Source: Staphylotrichum longicolle (Eukaryota; Ascomycota; Sordariomycetes; Sordariales; Chaetomiaceae). Taken from it: 64,000 bases of DNA. The notes below the pieces were generated by a model. It was given only the letters and a program-made list of their open reading frames with translations, was not told the DNA's origin and made no database searches. Below are positions 42,469 through 53,740 of this stretch, piece by piece; position 1 is the first letter of the stretch, and each line of letters begins with the position of its first letter. The translations under genes and the position numbers were made by a program. The DNA lies in assembly GCA_019096155.1 (NCBI GenBank), contig JAHCVI010000001.1:3410001-3474000 (forward strand). Direction: 5' to 3'.

Positions 42469-44219
42469 ATGGTTCGGATCAAGATGGTTAAGCCGGCCTC
42501 CAAAGGTAACTCAAGAAAACCTCCCACATCATCCCACCATCGTCGTTTCTCCTCTCCTCTTTGTCTCATCATAGGTCCGCTGACAGTTGAATCAGATCGA
42601 AACGAATTGTCTGATGACATTACCCCCGCCTCTCCTTCCGATCACATCATGGAAGAGGAGCCCAGTGCTAGCATCGAAACCATCGCAGACGCCGCGAGAG
42701 ATACGCCTCGCCCGCCCACGCCGATTCAGAGACCGACGCCCAGGGTTCCAGCTGGCAGACTGTTCCAATCTGGTGCCCCGTATCAGTACCCTCAGGGTCG
42801 GCCTCTGTCTGCTGCTCCGTCCCAGTACCCTCAGGGTTCGTCCCAGGATGCCCGTTTCTGGAGAGCACCCCACGGCATGGCGGCTCCCCAGGGCCAGCAA
42901 TATTCCACAGCTTCCTATGCGCAAGGATACGGCTCTGCCGATGGCTATGATTCTCCTGCCTTTGTTGGTAGAGACCCGAGGCAGTACCCCGACATGGAAC
43001 GCTCACTCCGGAGCGCCCGCATGGACACGCCAATGGAATCGAGAGCCCCGTCCGGACCAGTGTTTTCGCCTACATCTGATGTATCAGGCCAATTGGCAGC
43101 CCTTGAACGGTCCAACTTGCGGGTTGTGAATAATCAGGATGAGATGATTGTTGCCTTCACCAATCTGACGAAGCAGTTGAGACGTAAGTGTCATTGGTTG
43201 TTCCTCACCACCCACCCTTGCAATTGGCTAACGACAACCCAGGGTTGGGGCTCCCGGCCCCTGGCGAAGGTCAGGATACTCAAGAGGACGACAAGTCCTT
43301 GGTCTTGCTCCCCAAGAAGCGATTGATTCGTGAGGGTCCCGAAGGCGACGCAGCGGGCGCCGCCAAGCGGGCAAAGCGCGCGGCACGGAGGGACATCTTG
43401 AACTTTGACGGAACGGCTAAAGCTTTCCTGGATTTCCTCAAGAAGATGGACTGCAACTCCGATGAAGACCTGGCGCGCGTGGCCAACGTGGTGGAAGGCG
43501 ACGTGTCGCTCGAGTACCGTCTCTCCAGCGAGAGTAGCATGCCCAGGGTCTACTACTACCTCAAGGTTGGCGGCAACCTGAGCACGCATATTTGTGCGAA
43601 CCCCGAGTGGGATGTGGCGCAGCCAGAGGCGGACAAGGACATGGCCATCAACCTGGCGCTCTTGGAGCTTACTGTCGAGGAACGCCAGGTCAACCCTGCG
43701 GCGGCTCACGGCGCTGCCACCACGACCAACAACAACAACAACGGCATCACTGCACCGCCCAAGTTCGTCATGCCCCTCGGCGAGGTTTACATGGTGAACC
43801 GGTCCCATAGAAAGACCCAGATGGTGACCTCGACGAACTTCTTCGTCGTCATGGACATCACCTCGCCCAAGAAGAGCCTGTGGATGGTGTATCGAGAGAA
43901 CAGGCCCTTCGAGCGCAGGGACGGCGACCACGAGTGGGACTCGGTCTCCCTCATTGGTACCACGTCCTTCTTCAAGGGAGGAAAACGCTACTTTGACATT
44001 GTTCGCCTTGTTGACGACATCACGGACTGGAACAACCACGAGGACGAGATGGTCGCCATGCAGCACGTTGCCGAGGTCCTGTCAAGGGAGTCCAATGCGT
44101 ATCGCAAGCCTGACGTGGTACTGCCCGTGTTTTCGGTGCTCAAGAAGGCAGTGAAGCAGGGTTGGGAGGCGGGGGTGAAGGTGGAGGAGGAGGATGAGGC
44201 CATGGGGTTGGCGGCGTGA
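42469..44219 (+). CDS. hypothetical protein, probably nuclear
   Basis: Exons 42469-42505, 42575-43183 and 43243-44219 give 540 aa. Intron 1 (69 nt, GTAACT...ATAG) is a multiple of three and could be retained. Intron 2 (GTAAGT...GGCTAAC...CCAG) restores TKQLRR to LGLPAPGEGQ. The N-terminal half is disordered, with repeats of the type QYPQGRPLSAAPSQYPQGSS. A basic patch KRAKRAARR looks like an NLS. The C-terminal part (about 250-510) is ordered: RDILNFDGTAKAFLDFLKKM, YYYLKVGGNLSTHICANPEW, NFFVVMDITSPKKSLWMVYR and WDSVSLIGTTSFFKGGKRYF. I do not recognise the domain. The start could lie upstream in the pyrimidine-rich leader. Confidence 0.7.
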
Positions 44220-46006
44220 TTCAATCGCCTCAGCTGGGATACTGGCCGATCCCGCCGTCGGGTTTCACGACGTGTATGAGTAGAGACCAACAGAGGCTTG
44301 ATGATGCCATTGTCCGGTTTGTTTACTATCATCTGTATGTACGAGTAGAGAGCAATCAAGTCAATTGACAATCAAACCTGAAAAGGTATCATGCCTAACT
44401 GTGAGATCTCATCTCAAGGACTCCATTCCAACTTCCTCGTAGCCGACTCCTCGCGGAATGTCGGGTCAAGCCTGTGGACAACAACCTGGTGGTCGGGAAA
44501 CTCTAATCCCGTCCTTCCGATCACAACGTTGCGTTCCCCCTCAAACTTTCCAGGCAGCAATGAATAAGCGCAGTGTAACAATGCCAGATGGCGCCGGGAG
44601 ACAAGTTTTTGGAACGACCGCTGGATCCTGGGTGGCCCAAACGGCGACATGCCTGAGTAAAAGGCCCGATGCCATGCACGAACAGGTGACAAGGGGCAGT
44701 TGGACTTGGCTTTCAACGGCGTCACGGCAGTCTCGGTTGGCTGGCCAGGGCCCGCCGGGGAGGAAAGCCGGCGGAGGATTTTGCGGGGTGCGGGGGAGTT
44801 TGGAGGTGAAAGGGTGTGGGGAACTTGGAAGGGATGGGGCGGTTGACATCACTGCAGCATGTCAACAATAAACTCCACAACAGTATTGGAGGTGAATGCA
44901 TGATCTTAGTCCGCGAGGAGACTGGATGCGAGAAGACGAACAAAGAAAGTTCTCGTGGTGGACTGCCGCCTCAAACGCAGGCGCTCGGGGCTTTTGTATT
45001 GTAATTTCAGCTTCATGAAACAGAAAAATAGTGTCTCGGGGCTAACTTTGGGCATGCCGATCCCCATATGTCAGGTTGTCTTTAGTGGTATTAACTTCCA
45101 TGGCAGTCCGCCCGCCCTCTGCTTTCCCAAACCCTCAAAGCTCAAAGACAAGAATCATAAAGTTCGCAGGGAACAGGAACAGAATCGCCTGGTCTTGATG
45201 GCGTGCCCAAATTAGGAAGGTACGGAAAGTTCACATCAACTGGTGTCGCACGGCAAGAGCGTGTCATTCGATGGAACCCCACCACCTCACTGACGGATGA
45301 TGGCAGGAGCGATATTCCCGAGCCCCAGCTGTGCACGTGGACCCGGACGAGATGGAGTTTTATGATTCATCTCCACTGGGAAGCCACGCTTCTGGCGGGC
45401 CAGGCACAGATCCGTTTGTCGGCGAGTTCAAGTTTTCTGGCTGAATCGACCAGTGGGTGGATTGATCAGGGTGGTGATCCTTCCCCAAACATTGCATTGC
45501 CAAGAACGACAGGGTCGGGCCCAGCTGCAACATGACTTCAACCCTTGCTTCTCACTGATCAGATCGGCCCTTTTCCTGCCACTGCGATCCGGGCTTCCAT
45601 TCTCACGTCGACGCAGGGCGCGATGCAACGCAGCCTGCCTCTGCCGGTGCCCGTTCAAGATGTCCCCAGCAGATGTCCCCACGAAGCCAGGGTCGGCAGC
45701 CACGGGCTTCGGCGAGGGACCCGAGAACTCGAGGAGCTCGGCATGGCGCAACGGCTAATGATGCCCGCCGTGCCATTCCCAAGGCCGATCACTCGTGGGC
45801 CAGTGAGGTAAACATGGCAATCTGGGAGCAATCTTAGGGCGCGCCTATATAGGCACGTCACCGGCTCCGCGCACGGCTGTTGTGATCTATCATGTCTCAC
45901 CTCCAGGCGATTCCCGACGGTGATCTCTGCATCTCCCGACTCTGAACGGTTCGCTGCAGCCGCTTGTGTGAGCTGAACACAATCAGATCCAACCGCGCGG
46001 GCCACC
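44220..46006. other. intergenic, 1.8 kb, upstream of GH3 gene
   Basis: No supported gene. The last 200 bp form the beta-glucosidase promoter with a TATATA box. Confidence 0.55.
45846..45851 (+). promoter_or_regulatory. TATA box of the GH3 gene
   Basis: TATATA in a GC-rich context, 161 bp upstream of the ATG at 46007 and 439 bp upstream of the alternative ATG at 46285; favours the upstream start. Confidence 0.45.
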
Positions 46007-49000
46007 ATGAAGCTTGCCGCTGCACTTTCCTGCCTGGTCGGTGGCACGCTTGCTACTGCAGAGACATTCACCGACTCAGCAAACAAGGTATGGTGACCAT
46101 ATTCCCCTTTCTTGTCACTTTCCCCTTCGCACTGAGTCCAGGGAGGGTGCCGATGTGGACTCTCGTTTTCAATGTCCCAGCGCCCCGGATTTCACAACGA
46201 GATCGCTTCACGGGATTCCTACCCGCTGCACGATCGTTTTACCCAGATTGGTGCCACTGTTGAACGTTGCAGTCTGCACCCAACATGCAGCTTAGACCTG
46301 CAGCTCAATGGCTGCTTGTGCTTGCCGTGAAAGCTTCTCTTGCTAACGACCACCAACAGCTCAACAAACGGGCCCTCGAAAAGTCGGACCCCTTCTACCC
46401 GTCGCCATGGATGAACCCTGACGCCGACGGGTGGAAGGAGGCATATGCCCAGGCTCGGGACTTTGTCTCCCAGATGACGCTGCTGGAAAAGGTCAACCTG
46501 ACTACTGGTGTCGGGTGAGTCTTGACTTGCGACTATGCATGGCACTTTCACCATTTTGACAAGACAATAGCTGGGCCGCAGAGCAGTGCGTCGGCCAGGT
46601 GGGTGCTATCCCGCGACTCGGCCTCCGGAGCTTGTGCATGCAGGACTCCCCGCTCGGCATTCGCGGGACAGACTACAACTCGGCTTTTCCCTCTGGCCAA
46701 ACCGCCGCTGCCACCTTTGACCGCGGCTTGATTTACAGGCGCGGCTATGCCATGGGCCAGGAGGCCAGAGGTAAGGGGGTCAACGTCCTGCTCGGACCGG
46801 TTGCTGGTCCCCTTGGCCGCATGCCTGCCGCCGGCCGGAACTGGGAAGGCTTCTCCCCTGATCCCGTTCTCACTGGCATCGGCATGTCCGAATCCATCAA
46901 GGGCATTCAAGATGCGGGCGTTATTGCTTGCGCGAAGCATTTTATTGGGAATGAACAAGGTATGAAACAGTCGTCCAGAGTTTAGATTCACGCTGACATC
47001 CACAAGAACACTTCAGACAGGTGGGCGAGGCCAAGGGGTATGGTTTCGATATTAGCGAGACTTTGTCCTCAAACATCGATGACAAGACCATGCACGAGCT
47101 TTACCTCTGGCCCTTTGCGGACGCCGTGCGCGCCGGCGTTGGTTCCGTCATGTGCTCGTACCAGCAGGTCAACAACTCTTACGGCTGCCAAAACTCCAAG
47201 ATTCTCAACGACCTCCTCAAGAACGAGCTGGGGTTCCAGGGTTTTGTCATGAGTGACTGGCAGGCGCAGCACACTGGCGCAGCAAGCGCCGTTGCCGGTC
47301 TTGACATGACCATGCCAGGCGACACGGAATTCAACACGGGTCTCAGCTACTGGGGCACCAACCTCACTCTCGCGGTTCTCAATGGCACTGTCCCTGCCTA
47401 CCGTGTCGATGACATGGCGATGCGCATCATGGCCGCCTTCTTCAAGGTCAGCAAGAACATCAAGCTGGACCCGATCAACTTCTCCTTTTGGACTTTGGAC
47501 ACATATGGCCCAATTCACTGGGCAGCAAAGAAGGACTATCAACAGATCAACTTCCATGTCGACGTCCGGGCCGACCACGGCAATCTCATCCGGGAAATCG
47601 GCGCCAAAGGAACCGTGCTGCTCAAGAACACCGGCTCTCTGCCCCTGAATAAGCCAAAGTTTGTTGCCGTCATCGGCGAAGACGCCGGGCCTAACCCCAA
47701 TGGGCCGAACTCTTGTTCAGACCGTGGGTGTGATAGCGGCACGCTTGCCATGGGTTGGGGTTCTGGCACGGCCAACTTCCCGTACTTGGTGACCCCAGAT
47801 GCCGCGCTCCAGGCCCAGGCTGTTAGGGATGGCTCGCGATACGAAAGCGTTTTGTCGAACTATGCGACCTCGCAAACAAAAGCCCTCGTCTCGCAAGCCA
47901 ACGTGACTGCGATCGTCTTTGTCAACGCCGACTCTGGCGAAGGATACATCAATGTCGATGGCAACATGGGCGACCGCAAGAACTTGACTCTCTGGCACGA
48001 TGGTGATGCGTTGGTCAAGAACGTCTCGAGCTGGTGCCCTAACACCATCGTCGTCATTCATTCAACCGGCCCGGTTCTCTTGACCGACTGGTACAACAGC
48101 CCCAACATCACCGCCATTCTCTGGGCCGGCCTGCCCGGGCAGGAGTCGGGCAACTCAATCACCGATGTGCTGTACGGCAAGGTCAACCCTGCAGGCCGCA
48201 GTCCCTTTACTTGGGGCGCCACCCGAGAGGGTTACGGCGCCGACGTGCTCTACAAGCCAAACAATGGCAAGGGTGCACCGCAGCAGGACTTCACCGAGGG
48301 CGTCTTCATCGACTACCGTTACTTTGACAAGGCCAACACCTCAGTCATCTACGAGTTTGGCCACGGACTTAGCTACACCACCTTTGAGTACAGCAACATT
48401 CGGGTCGAAAAGTCCAACGCTGGCGAGTACAAGCCCACAACGGGCGCGACAGACAAAGCACCCACCTTTGGGAACTTCTCGACCGACCTCAACGATTACC
48501 TCTTCCCCTCGGACGAGTTCCCCTACGTCTACCAGTACATCTACCCCTACCTCAACACGACCGACCCCAAAAAGGCCTCGGCAGACCCCCACTATGGCCA
48601 GAAAGCCGAAGACTTCCTCCCGCCTCACGCCACAGACGACAAGGCACAGCCCCTCCTCCGCGCATCGGGCGGCGACTCGCCGGGCGGCAACCGCCAGCTG
48701 TACGACATTCTCTACACCATCACGGCGGACATCAAGAACACGGGCTCGATCGTCGGCGAGGAGGTTCCCCAGCTCTATGTGTCGCTGGGCGGGGAGGGCG
48801 ATCCCAAGGTGGTGCTGCGAGACTTTGACAGGATCCGGATCGACCCGGGTCAGACGGCGCAGTTTAGGGCGAGGCTGACGAGGAGGGATCTGAGTAACTG
48901 GGATGTTGGCGTGCAGGATTGGGTCATGAGTGGGAAGCAGAAGAAGGCGTTTGTCGGGAGGAGTAGTCGCAAGTTGGAGTTGAGCGTTGTGCTGCCTTAG
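46007..49000 (+). CDS. bgl: GH3 beta-glucosidase, secreted
   Basis: Proposed exons 46007-46086, 46296-46514, 46571-46959 and 47007-49000 (893 aa). Exons 2-4 are certain in frame: VNLTTGVG to WAAEQCVGQVGAIPRLGLRS, and FIGNEQ to EHFRQVGEAKGYGFDI. GH3 N-domain hallmarks are VLLGPVAGPLGRMPAAGRNW, CAKHFIGNEQ and the nucleophile Asp in GFQGFVMSDWQAQ. The C-domain (KGTVLLKNTGSLPL, LWAGLPGQESGNSITDVLYG) and the fibronectin-III-like end (GEEVPQLYVSLGG, LSNWDVGVQDWV) follow. It is near-identical in plan to Chaetomiaceae enzymes. It hydrolyses cellobiose and cello-oligomers to glucose, relieving product inhibition of cellulases. The 5' end is uncertain: MKLAAALSCLVGGTLATA (46007) and MQLRPAAQWLLVLAVKASLA (46285) are both good signal peptides, the second followed by a Lys-Arg processing site. 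Confidence 0.93.
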
Positions 49001-49474
49001 GGGGCATTGGATAGAGGGGGGCCATAATGGATGAGAGATGGGGTTTGGAGAAAAATAGCAAGTGATGTGGTGCGGGGTGCGAAGGTGCCTTTGTATCGTG
49101 ATTTATTGCGAGGCATTCCGTTTAGGGGTAGTCGTTAATCAGTAATGGGCTTCTGCGGATTTTGAGCTTGGTGGGTTTGCTCTTGCTTTCCTCGCGTGCA
49201 TCAGGGGGAACAGGCGCCAAAGGGCTCTTTCCGGAGAAACCTTCTACGTAGGCACACGTTGTACCTTCTCTGATTGCTCTCTTGACTTCATCTGCAAGCG
49301 CAAGGTAAATCGGGCTGTGGTATCGTTTGTCTCGCGCCTGGAGTCGTTCATCCTTCTAGCATATCGCCACCTTTCCATCGTCACCCATCATCCCCTCCTG
49401 AGCTTTGAACCTACAGACAACCGCGACCCTAGCTCCAATCTACACCTAGCAGACTGGACAACAAACTTCTTCAG
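49001..49474. other. intergenic
   Basis: GH3 3' flank and the promoter of the next gene. No gene. Confidence 0.6.
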
Positions 49475-50950
49475 ATGGCAGTACAGACTACCCCGTTAAC
49501 AGCCCAAACACCGCGCGCTAGCACGACTCCTAACGGCATGGCTCATACAATCAAACGGAGCACGCCTCATAGGATCCATGGTGCAAGATATCAAAGATCC
49601 ATTGGAAAAGATGGAAGCAGTTACTCCTCCACATTCATCGCCCGTCTCAAGAAAACCGCGGACGACGCCCTGTATGTGGACCTCGGTGGTGACATTCGTC
49701 AAGTCGATACCCTTCGAGGCCAAGTCAACAGGTCACAAGCCAACATTACGACACCAACTCGAGCGCCCTTGGCAGCAACAACCGTGGTCTTCGACAGCGT
49801 AAACAACCATAACACGCCAATAGTTGTTCCACTTAAGCACGGCGCGCCGGAACAGCTCATACCCCAACCCGCAACTCTGCCAGCAGAAGACGACACCGAC
49901 GTCGGCGGCTCAACAACAAGCAACCCTTCTCCGTCTCACAGCCCCGAGCGTGACTGGCCGGAGCCCATCGACACCTGGTTGACCGAAGACAACTCCGCCA
50001 CCGACTCCCCCTCTTCATCTCCGCCCGCAACCCCGACCCCTCCAAAAACCACCGCCTCCAACCATTCCCTTAACGCCCCACTGGCCCATGCCGACCTGGC
50101 CCTCTCCCTCGCCCGCTCCATCACAGCCCCAGCGCTCAAATCTAGTCCCGACCCCTTCGTCAAGTTTCTCTTTCCCGGCCTGCGTAGCGACGACGACGAC
50201 AAGAACAACAACGAAACCGGCCAACCACCAGCGAATAAGTGGACGCCCGACCAAGAACGCGAAGTCACCGCCTGGTGCGCCAGGGGTTTGGAACTGATGC
50301 TCGAGGGCGGGCTGACCAGGATGCACTTCCATTGCGACGACGGCAACAGAAGGAGCACTGGCGGCGACGACGACGACCAGGTCGACGACGCTGGGAGCAG
50401 CAGGGTTCTGGGATACTCGGCGCTGTGCTGGGAGTATGGGTCCGAGGCGGAGCTGGCGAGCAGAGCGGCGTGTGAGGCGCTGGAGATGTATGAGGACGGG
50501 GTGTTGGGGAGGGAGGACGTGGAGGGGTTGCCCGGGTGATGGATCTGGGGAGGTGGTTGGTGCTGGAGAGGGAGATGAACCGCATGCGGGAGGGGGTGTG
50601 GAGGGGGGTGGGGGTGTTTTTATGGGGAGTGAGTTTCTCTCTTTTTCTTTCAGTTGTGGTCTTGCTGTTCTTGTTTGATGGACTGGTATGTTGCTAACTT
50701 GATTACTTGCAGGAATCCTCCAGCTGGCTGTTCGTCCCGATTGTTAGCGCCAGGGGGTTGGTCGGAGCTTGTGCGCGAGGTGTGTGAGGAGTTGGACAGG
50801 CGCGGGGCGTACGGCCTTGCCTTTGCACCGTCGGAGGCGGTGGTGCGGCTGTATTCAAGTTTGGGTTCAGGGCTGTTGGCCGGGTTGATGGTGACTGTGG
50901 CTGGTTGGTATGGTCCGGGAGTCGTTGACTGGAAACGGGTCAGTCCCTGA
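49475..50950 (+). CDS. hypothetical protein, apparently carrying two 1-nt frame errors
   Basis: The unbroken frame is 49475-50539 (354 aa). It has a Thr/Pro/Ser-rich first half and a more ordered end (NKWTPDQEREVTAWCARGLE, LMLEGGLTRMHFHCDD, VLGYSALCWEYGSEAELASR). After its stop, protein-like sequence goes on in other frames: MDLGRWLVLEREMNRMREGV with WRGVGVFLWG up to a GTGAGT donor at 50629, then from 50713 ESSSWLFVPIVSA, and after a G5 run (50753-50757) GWSELVREVCEELDRRGAYG to a stop at 50950. One added G near 50534-50536 and one removed from the G5 run give a continuous 463-aa protein with intron 50629-50712. Family not recognised. The first exon is well supported; the extension is inference. 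Confidence 0.55.
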
Positions 50951-51398
50951 TGATGCGAAGGTGGTTGAGCCAGTTTCGACGAAAATGCAGCTGAAGTTTG
51001 CGGCACTCAAGACGTCAGAGTCGAACGCGCCATGGCTAGTCACTCCCACGTTGAAGGAGGCAGAGACGGAGGCGTCCAAGCTGGAAGAGTTCAAGCTGGT
51101 GACATCCAGGTCACAACGCGGTGAGCCGCAGACCGTCAAGTCTCAGGCCTTTGTGGTACAGGCTCCCTCTGTGCAAACTTCCGAGCCAGAAGCAATTGCG
51201 CCACCAAGTCCCAAAATGAGGGCGTCCAGGAAGCAGAACCGTAAGTCGAGGGTTTCTGAAGCAAAGTATGTTGAGCCAAGGAGCCCCGAATCTATGGCTG
51301 TCAAAATGCCGATTTTTGAGACACGGACTCCAGCTTCATCGACTTTGGTTCGACAGCGCCCCGAGCCATCAGTTGCGAGTCAAAGACTCATGAGCTGA
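50910..51398 (+). CDS. doubtful low-complexity frame
   Basis: 162 codons from an ATG at 50910, rich in Ser, Glu, Pro, Lys and Val, with loosely repeated phrases such as VVEPVSTKM, EAIAPPSPKM and YVEPRSPESM. It overlaps the end of the preceding model and has no clear promoter. It may be a separate small disordered protein, part of the preceding gene, or chance. Confidence 0.2.
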   Translation: MVRESLTGNGSVPDDAKVVEPVSTKMQLKFAALKTSESNAPWLVTPTLKEAETEASKLEEFKLVTSRSQRGEPQTVKSQAFVVQAPSVQTSEPEAIAPPSPKMRASRKQNRKSRVSEAKYVEPRSPESMAVKMPIFETRTPASSTLVRQRPEPSVASQRLMS

Positions 51399-51652
51399 AG
51401 AGGAACAGATCAACGGATCCAGAGGAATCTAAAGCAAAGGCAGCAGGACAAGGACATCAGAGTCCAAAACATCACGTCTAAGACTTTCTAAGACCCAGGG
51501 CACCATAGACCATGGTCTGGGAGCAGATTGAGGGGCATAGCCAGGGGGCTGACTGCTAGAAATTGACCCGGCTCAACCGAGTGACCACCTGTTCACGGAA
51601 CACCTAGAACAATAGAGCGATCAAAACAGCGTCAATTGAACTACCATTAATA

Positions 51653-52180
51653 CTATCCTCGTTTGGCCCTCATCCATGCCTGCAGTACGCTTGAGTCTAG
51701 GTAATCAATAATGTCAGTTGTTGCTTTCCTCTTTGGGAAGTTAGGGCTGGGCTTCGTCTCGGGAGTAAAACAACTCATGAGACAGCCTAAGCAGGCAATA
51801 AGGGACCGGGGTTGCCATACCGCCCACTTGACGCTGCAACTCCGATAGCAGCTGCCAAGCGCGAGATCGACCAGAATGGTAGGCACAAAGCGAACCGCCG
51901 TTTGAACCAGCGGATCGATGCACTCTTCGCCCGTCAAGCGCTGGTGAAGACGCACCCAAGAGACCCCGACGACGATGCGCGTGCCGATGACGACGAAAAT
52001 CAGGTAAGGGTTGCCCGAGACGTGTGGCCAGACGAAGATCCGGAGCATAGCATTGAGCACCAAGACGGAGAGGAAGCAACACCAAAGCGAGAGGCGGCGC
52101 TCGAGAGGGGTGCAGCCTGCGCTCCTTGGGGCCGCGGGAGGTGGTGCCGCGCGTGCGCTGTTGGGCTTTTTGTCATCCAT
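51653..52180 (-). CDS. small multi-pass membrane protein, hypothetical
   Basis: The frame is open further upstream (to 52462), but the ATG at 52180 (MDDKKPNSARAAPPPAAPRS) gives a sensible 175-aa protein. After a short polar start come three to four hydrophobic helices: LSLWCCFLSVLVLNAMLRIF, YLIFVVIGTRIVVGVSWV, FVPTILVDLALGSCY and SLIACLGCLMSCF. A polar tail (SPNFPKRKATTDIIDYLDSS) follows. Not recognised; no intron signals. Composition and helix spacing favour a real gene, but it stands alone between long non-coding stretches. Confidence 0.5.
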   Translation of the reverse strand: MDDKKPNSARAAPPPAAPRSAGCTPLERRLSLWCCFLSVLVLNAMLRIFVWPHVSGNPYLIFVVIGTRIVVGVSWVRLHQRLTGEECIDPLVQTAVRFVPTILVDLALGSCYRSCSVKWAVWQPRSLIACLGCLMSCFTPETKPSPNFPKRKATTDIIDYLDSSVLQAWMRAKRG

Positions 52181-53203
52181 GTGTCTGGCGTGGATTTTGT
52201 TGGCTGTGGAAGAAGAGTTGGCTGAATCAAGAGGATGACGGTCGGGATGTGCGTGTGAAGGGACCTTGTGAAGGAAGCGGCGGGGGCAACTTGCAAGGCA
52301 AATAAATGGCCGCGGGCCTATCATCCGGCGTCGGGTTGCCTTGGCTGCCGCCTTGATGAATATACGACCTGGAGCTGTTGGCTGTGCCAACAGTCTCGCC
52401 GAGCGGCTGAGCGGATATGTTTGCTGCCTATCAGAGCAACGCCCAAGGGGCACATGCGCCAAGCGGGCAAGGCTGTCTCTCGCCTACCTGAACGAACCTA
52501 AGGGGTACACGAGTACACGCATTCGCGACGCAATCATCCTATCGCGGCGGGGATCAACCGTGGTTCTGCTCCTCATCTAGATGAAGACTTGCTCACGTTT
52601 GAAGGGGGCTATCCAGTCTCGAGCCAACATGCGGTTAAACTCACATGTATGGCTTTGATGGCATCAACAAGGCCATCCGTGTTTGTTGCAATTTTTCAAT
52701 CAAGTAGATAGCTTCGTAGCAAGCGGCGAGACTGTCACAATGTTTAGCAATTGTTCTCACCCGAGGCTCGAACCGAGCAAGGTTGAGCTCGACGATACTC
52801 GCAGCAGGTTCAGATTCTTTGAGGTTGTGAGGGACGAGCCTGAGAACAACACAGCCGGGGAGACAGTATCAGGAAGGCTGAGACTGCCAAGCTGTTTAAG
52901 GAAGCTAAATGTGCGTGCGTGAGGTGTACGAGGGAGGTCAAGGCTGGAACGGCGGAGAAGGGGGAGAGGGACGGGGGAAGGGGAGGAAGGAGAGCCGATG
53001 AGTCTGTGATTGAGGGTAGATAATGTGGGTTACACACAGGGGGCGCGTTTAAGCCTTCTAAGGGAGTTGGTGGTTTTCTGTCTCTTCTCAGCGCTTTCAA
53101 AGCAAGCGAGGTAACACAGAACACTTTCTAATTGTCTGCTGTCAGGTCATTCATTCGGTGTGGGCAAAAGAAGCTCGAACAAGACTTTGGGAGCAAAAAG
53201 ATG
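52181..53203. other. intergenic, 1 kb
   Basis: Upstream region of the small membrane-protein gene and flank of the tRNA-Ser gene. No supported gene. Confidence 0.55.
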
Positions 53204-53302
53204 CGTCACCTGTAGGATTCGAACCTACGCTCCCGAGGGAACTGCCTAGAGCTGCTAAGCGAAGTTAGCAGGGCAGCGCGTTAACCACTCCGCCAAAGTG
53301 AC
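53204..53302 (-). tRNA. tRNA-Ser (anticodon GCT) with intron
   Basis: Read on the minus strand, acceptor arms GTCACTT/AGGTGAC pair with one G-T wobble, with discriminator G. The D-arm sequence GGCGGAGTGGTTAACGC is typical of serine tRNA. The anticodon stem is CTGCC/GGCAG with loop CTGCTAA (anticodon GCT). An intron of about 18 nt contains TTAGCAG, complementary to the loop. A long variable arm and the GGTTCGAATCC T loop complete it. Confidence 0.92.
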
Positions 53303-53740
53303 TGGTGATTGTGAAGATTTGAGTCGTTTGTGGTGTTGATGTAAGCCGAGGTGGAGCCATCCCACACCAAACTTCAACGTTGAATTGTGAGCAATAAGCA
53401 ATGATGATGAATACCTCTCGTATGTTCTCACTGGGAAACTAGAGCAGAATATTTCCTCAGGAGAATGGAACTTTGGAGGCTTATAATGATGGTTCAAGGA
53501 TGAGCGATGGGGTGCTCAGCAATTGGGCCGGGACATAGATAACACTAGGCACGAAAACGAAGTCCCAACCTATGTTCCCCAAGACTTCTATTCAGCCCAA
53601 GCTCCATACTCCGCGCTCTATCATGCAATGCCTCCCTTTAAACCAGGATAGTTCGCCACTTAACTGGCACACTCCGCCAGCCCTCCAAACCCCCTTTTCC
53701 CTCCCATCCATCAAACCACAACCAAACCTCCCCACCAAAA
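53303..53740. other. intergenic
   Basis: tRNA upstream flank and the 3' flank of the MFS gene. No gene. Confidence 0.6.
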
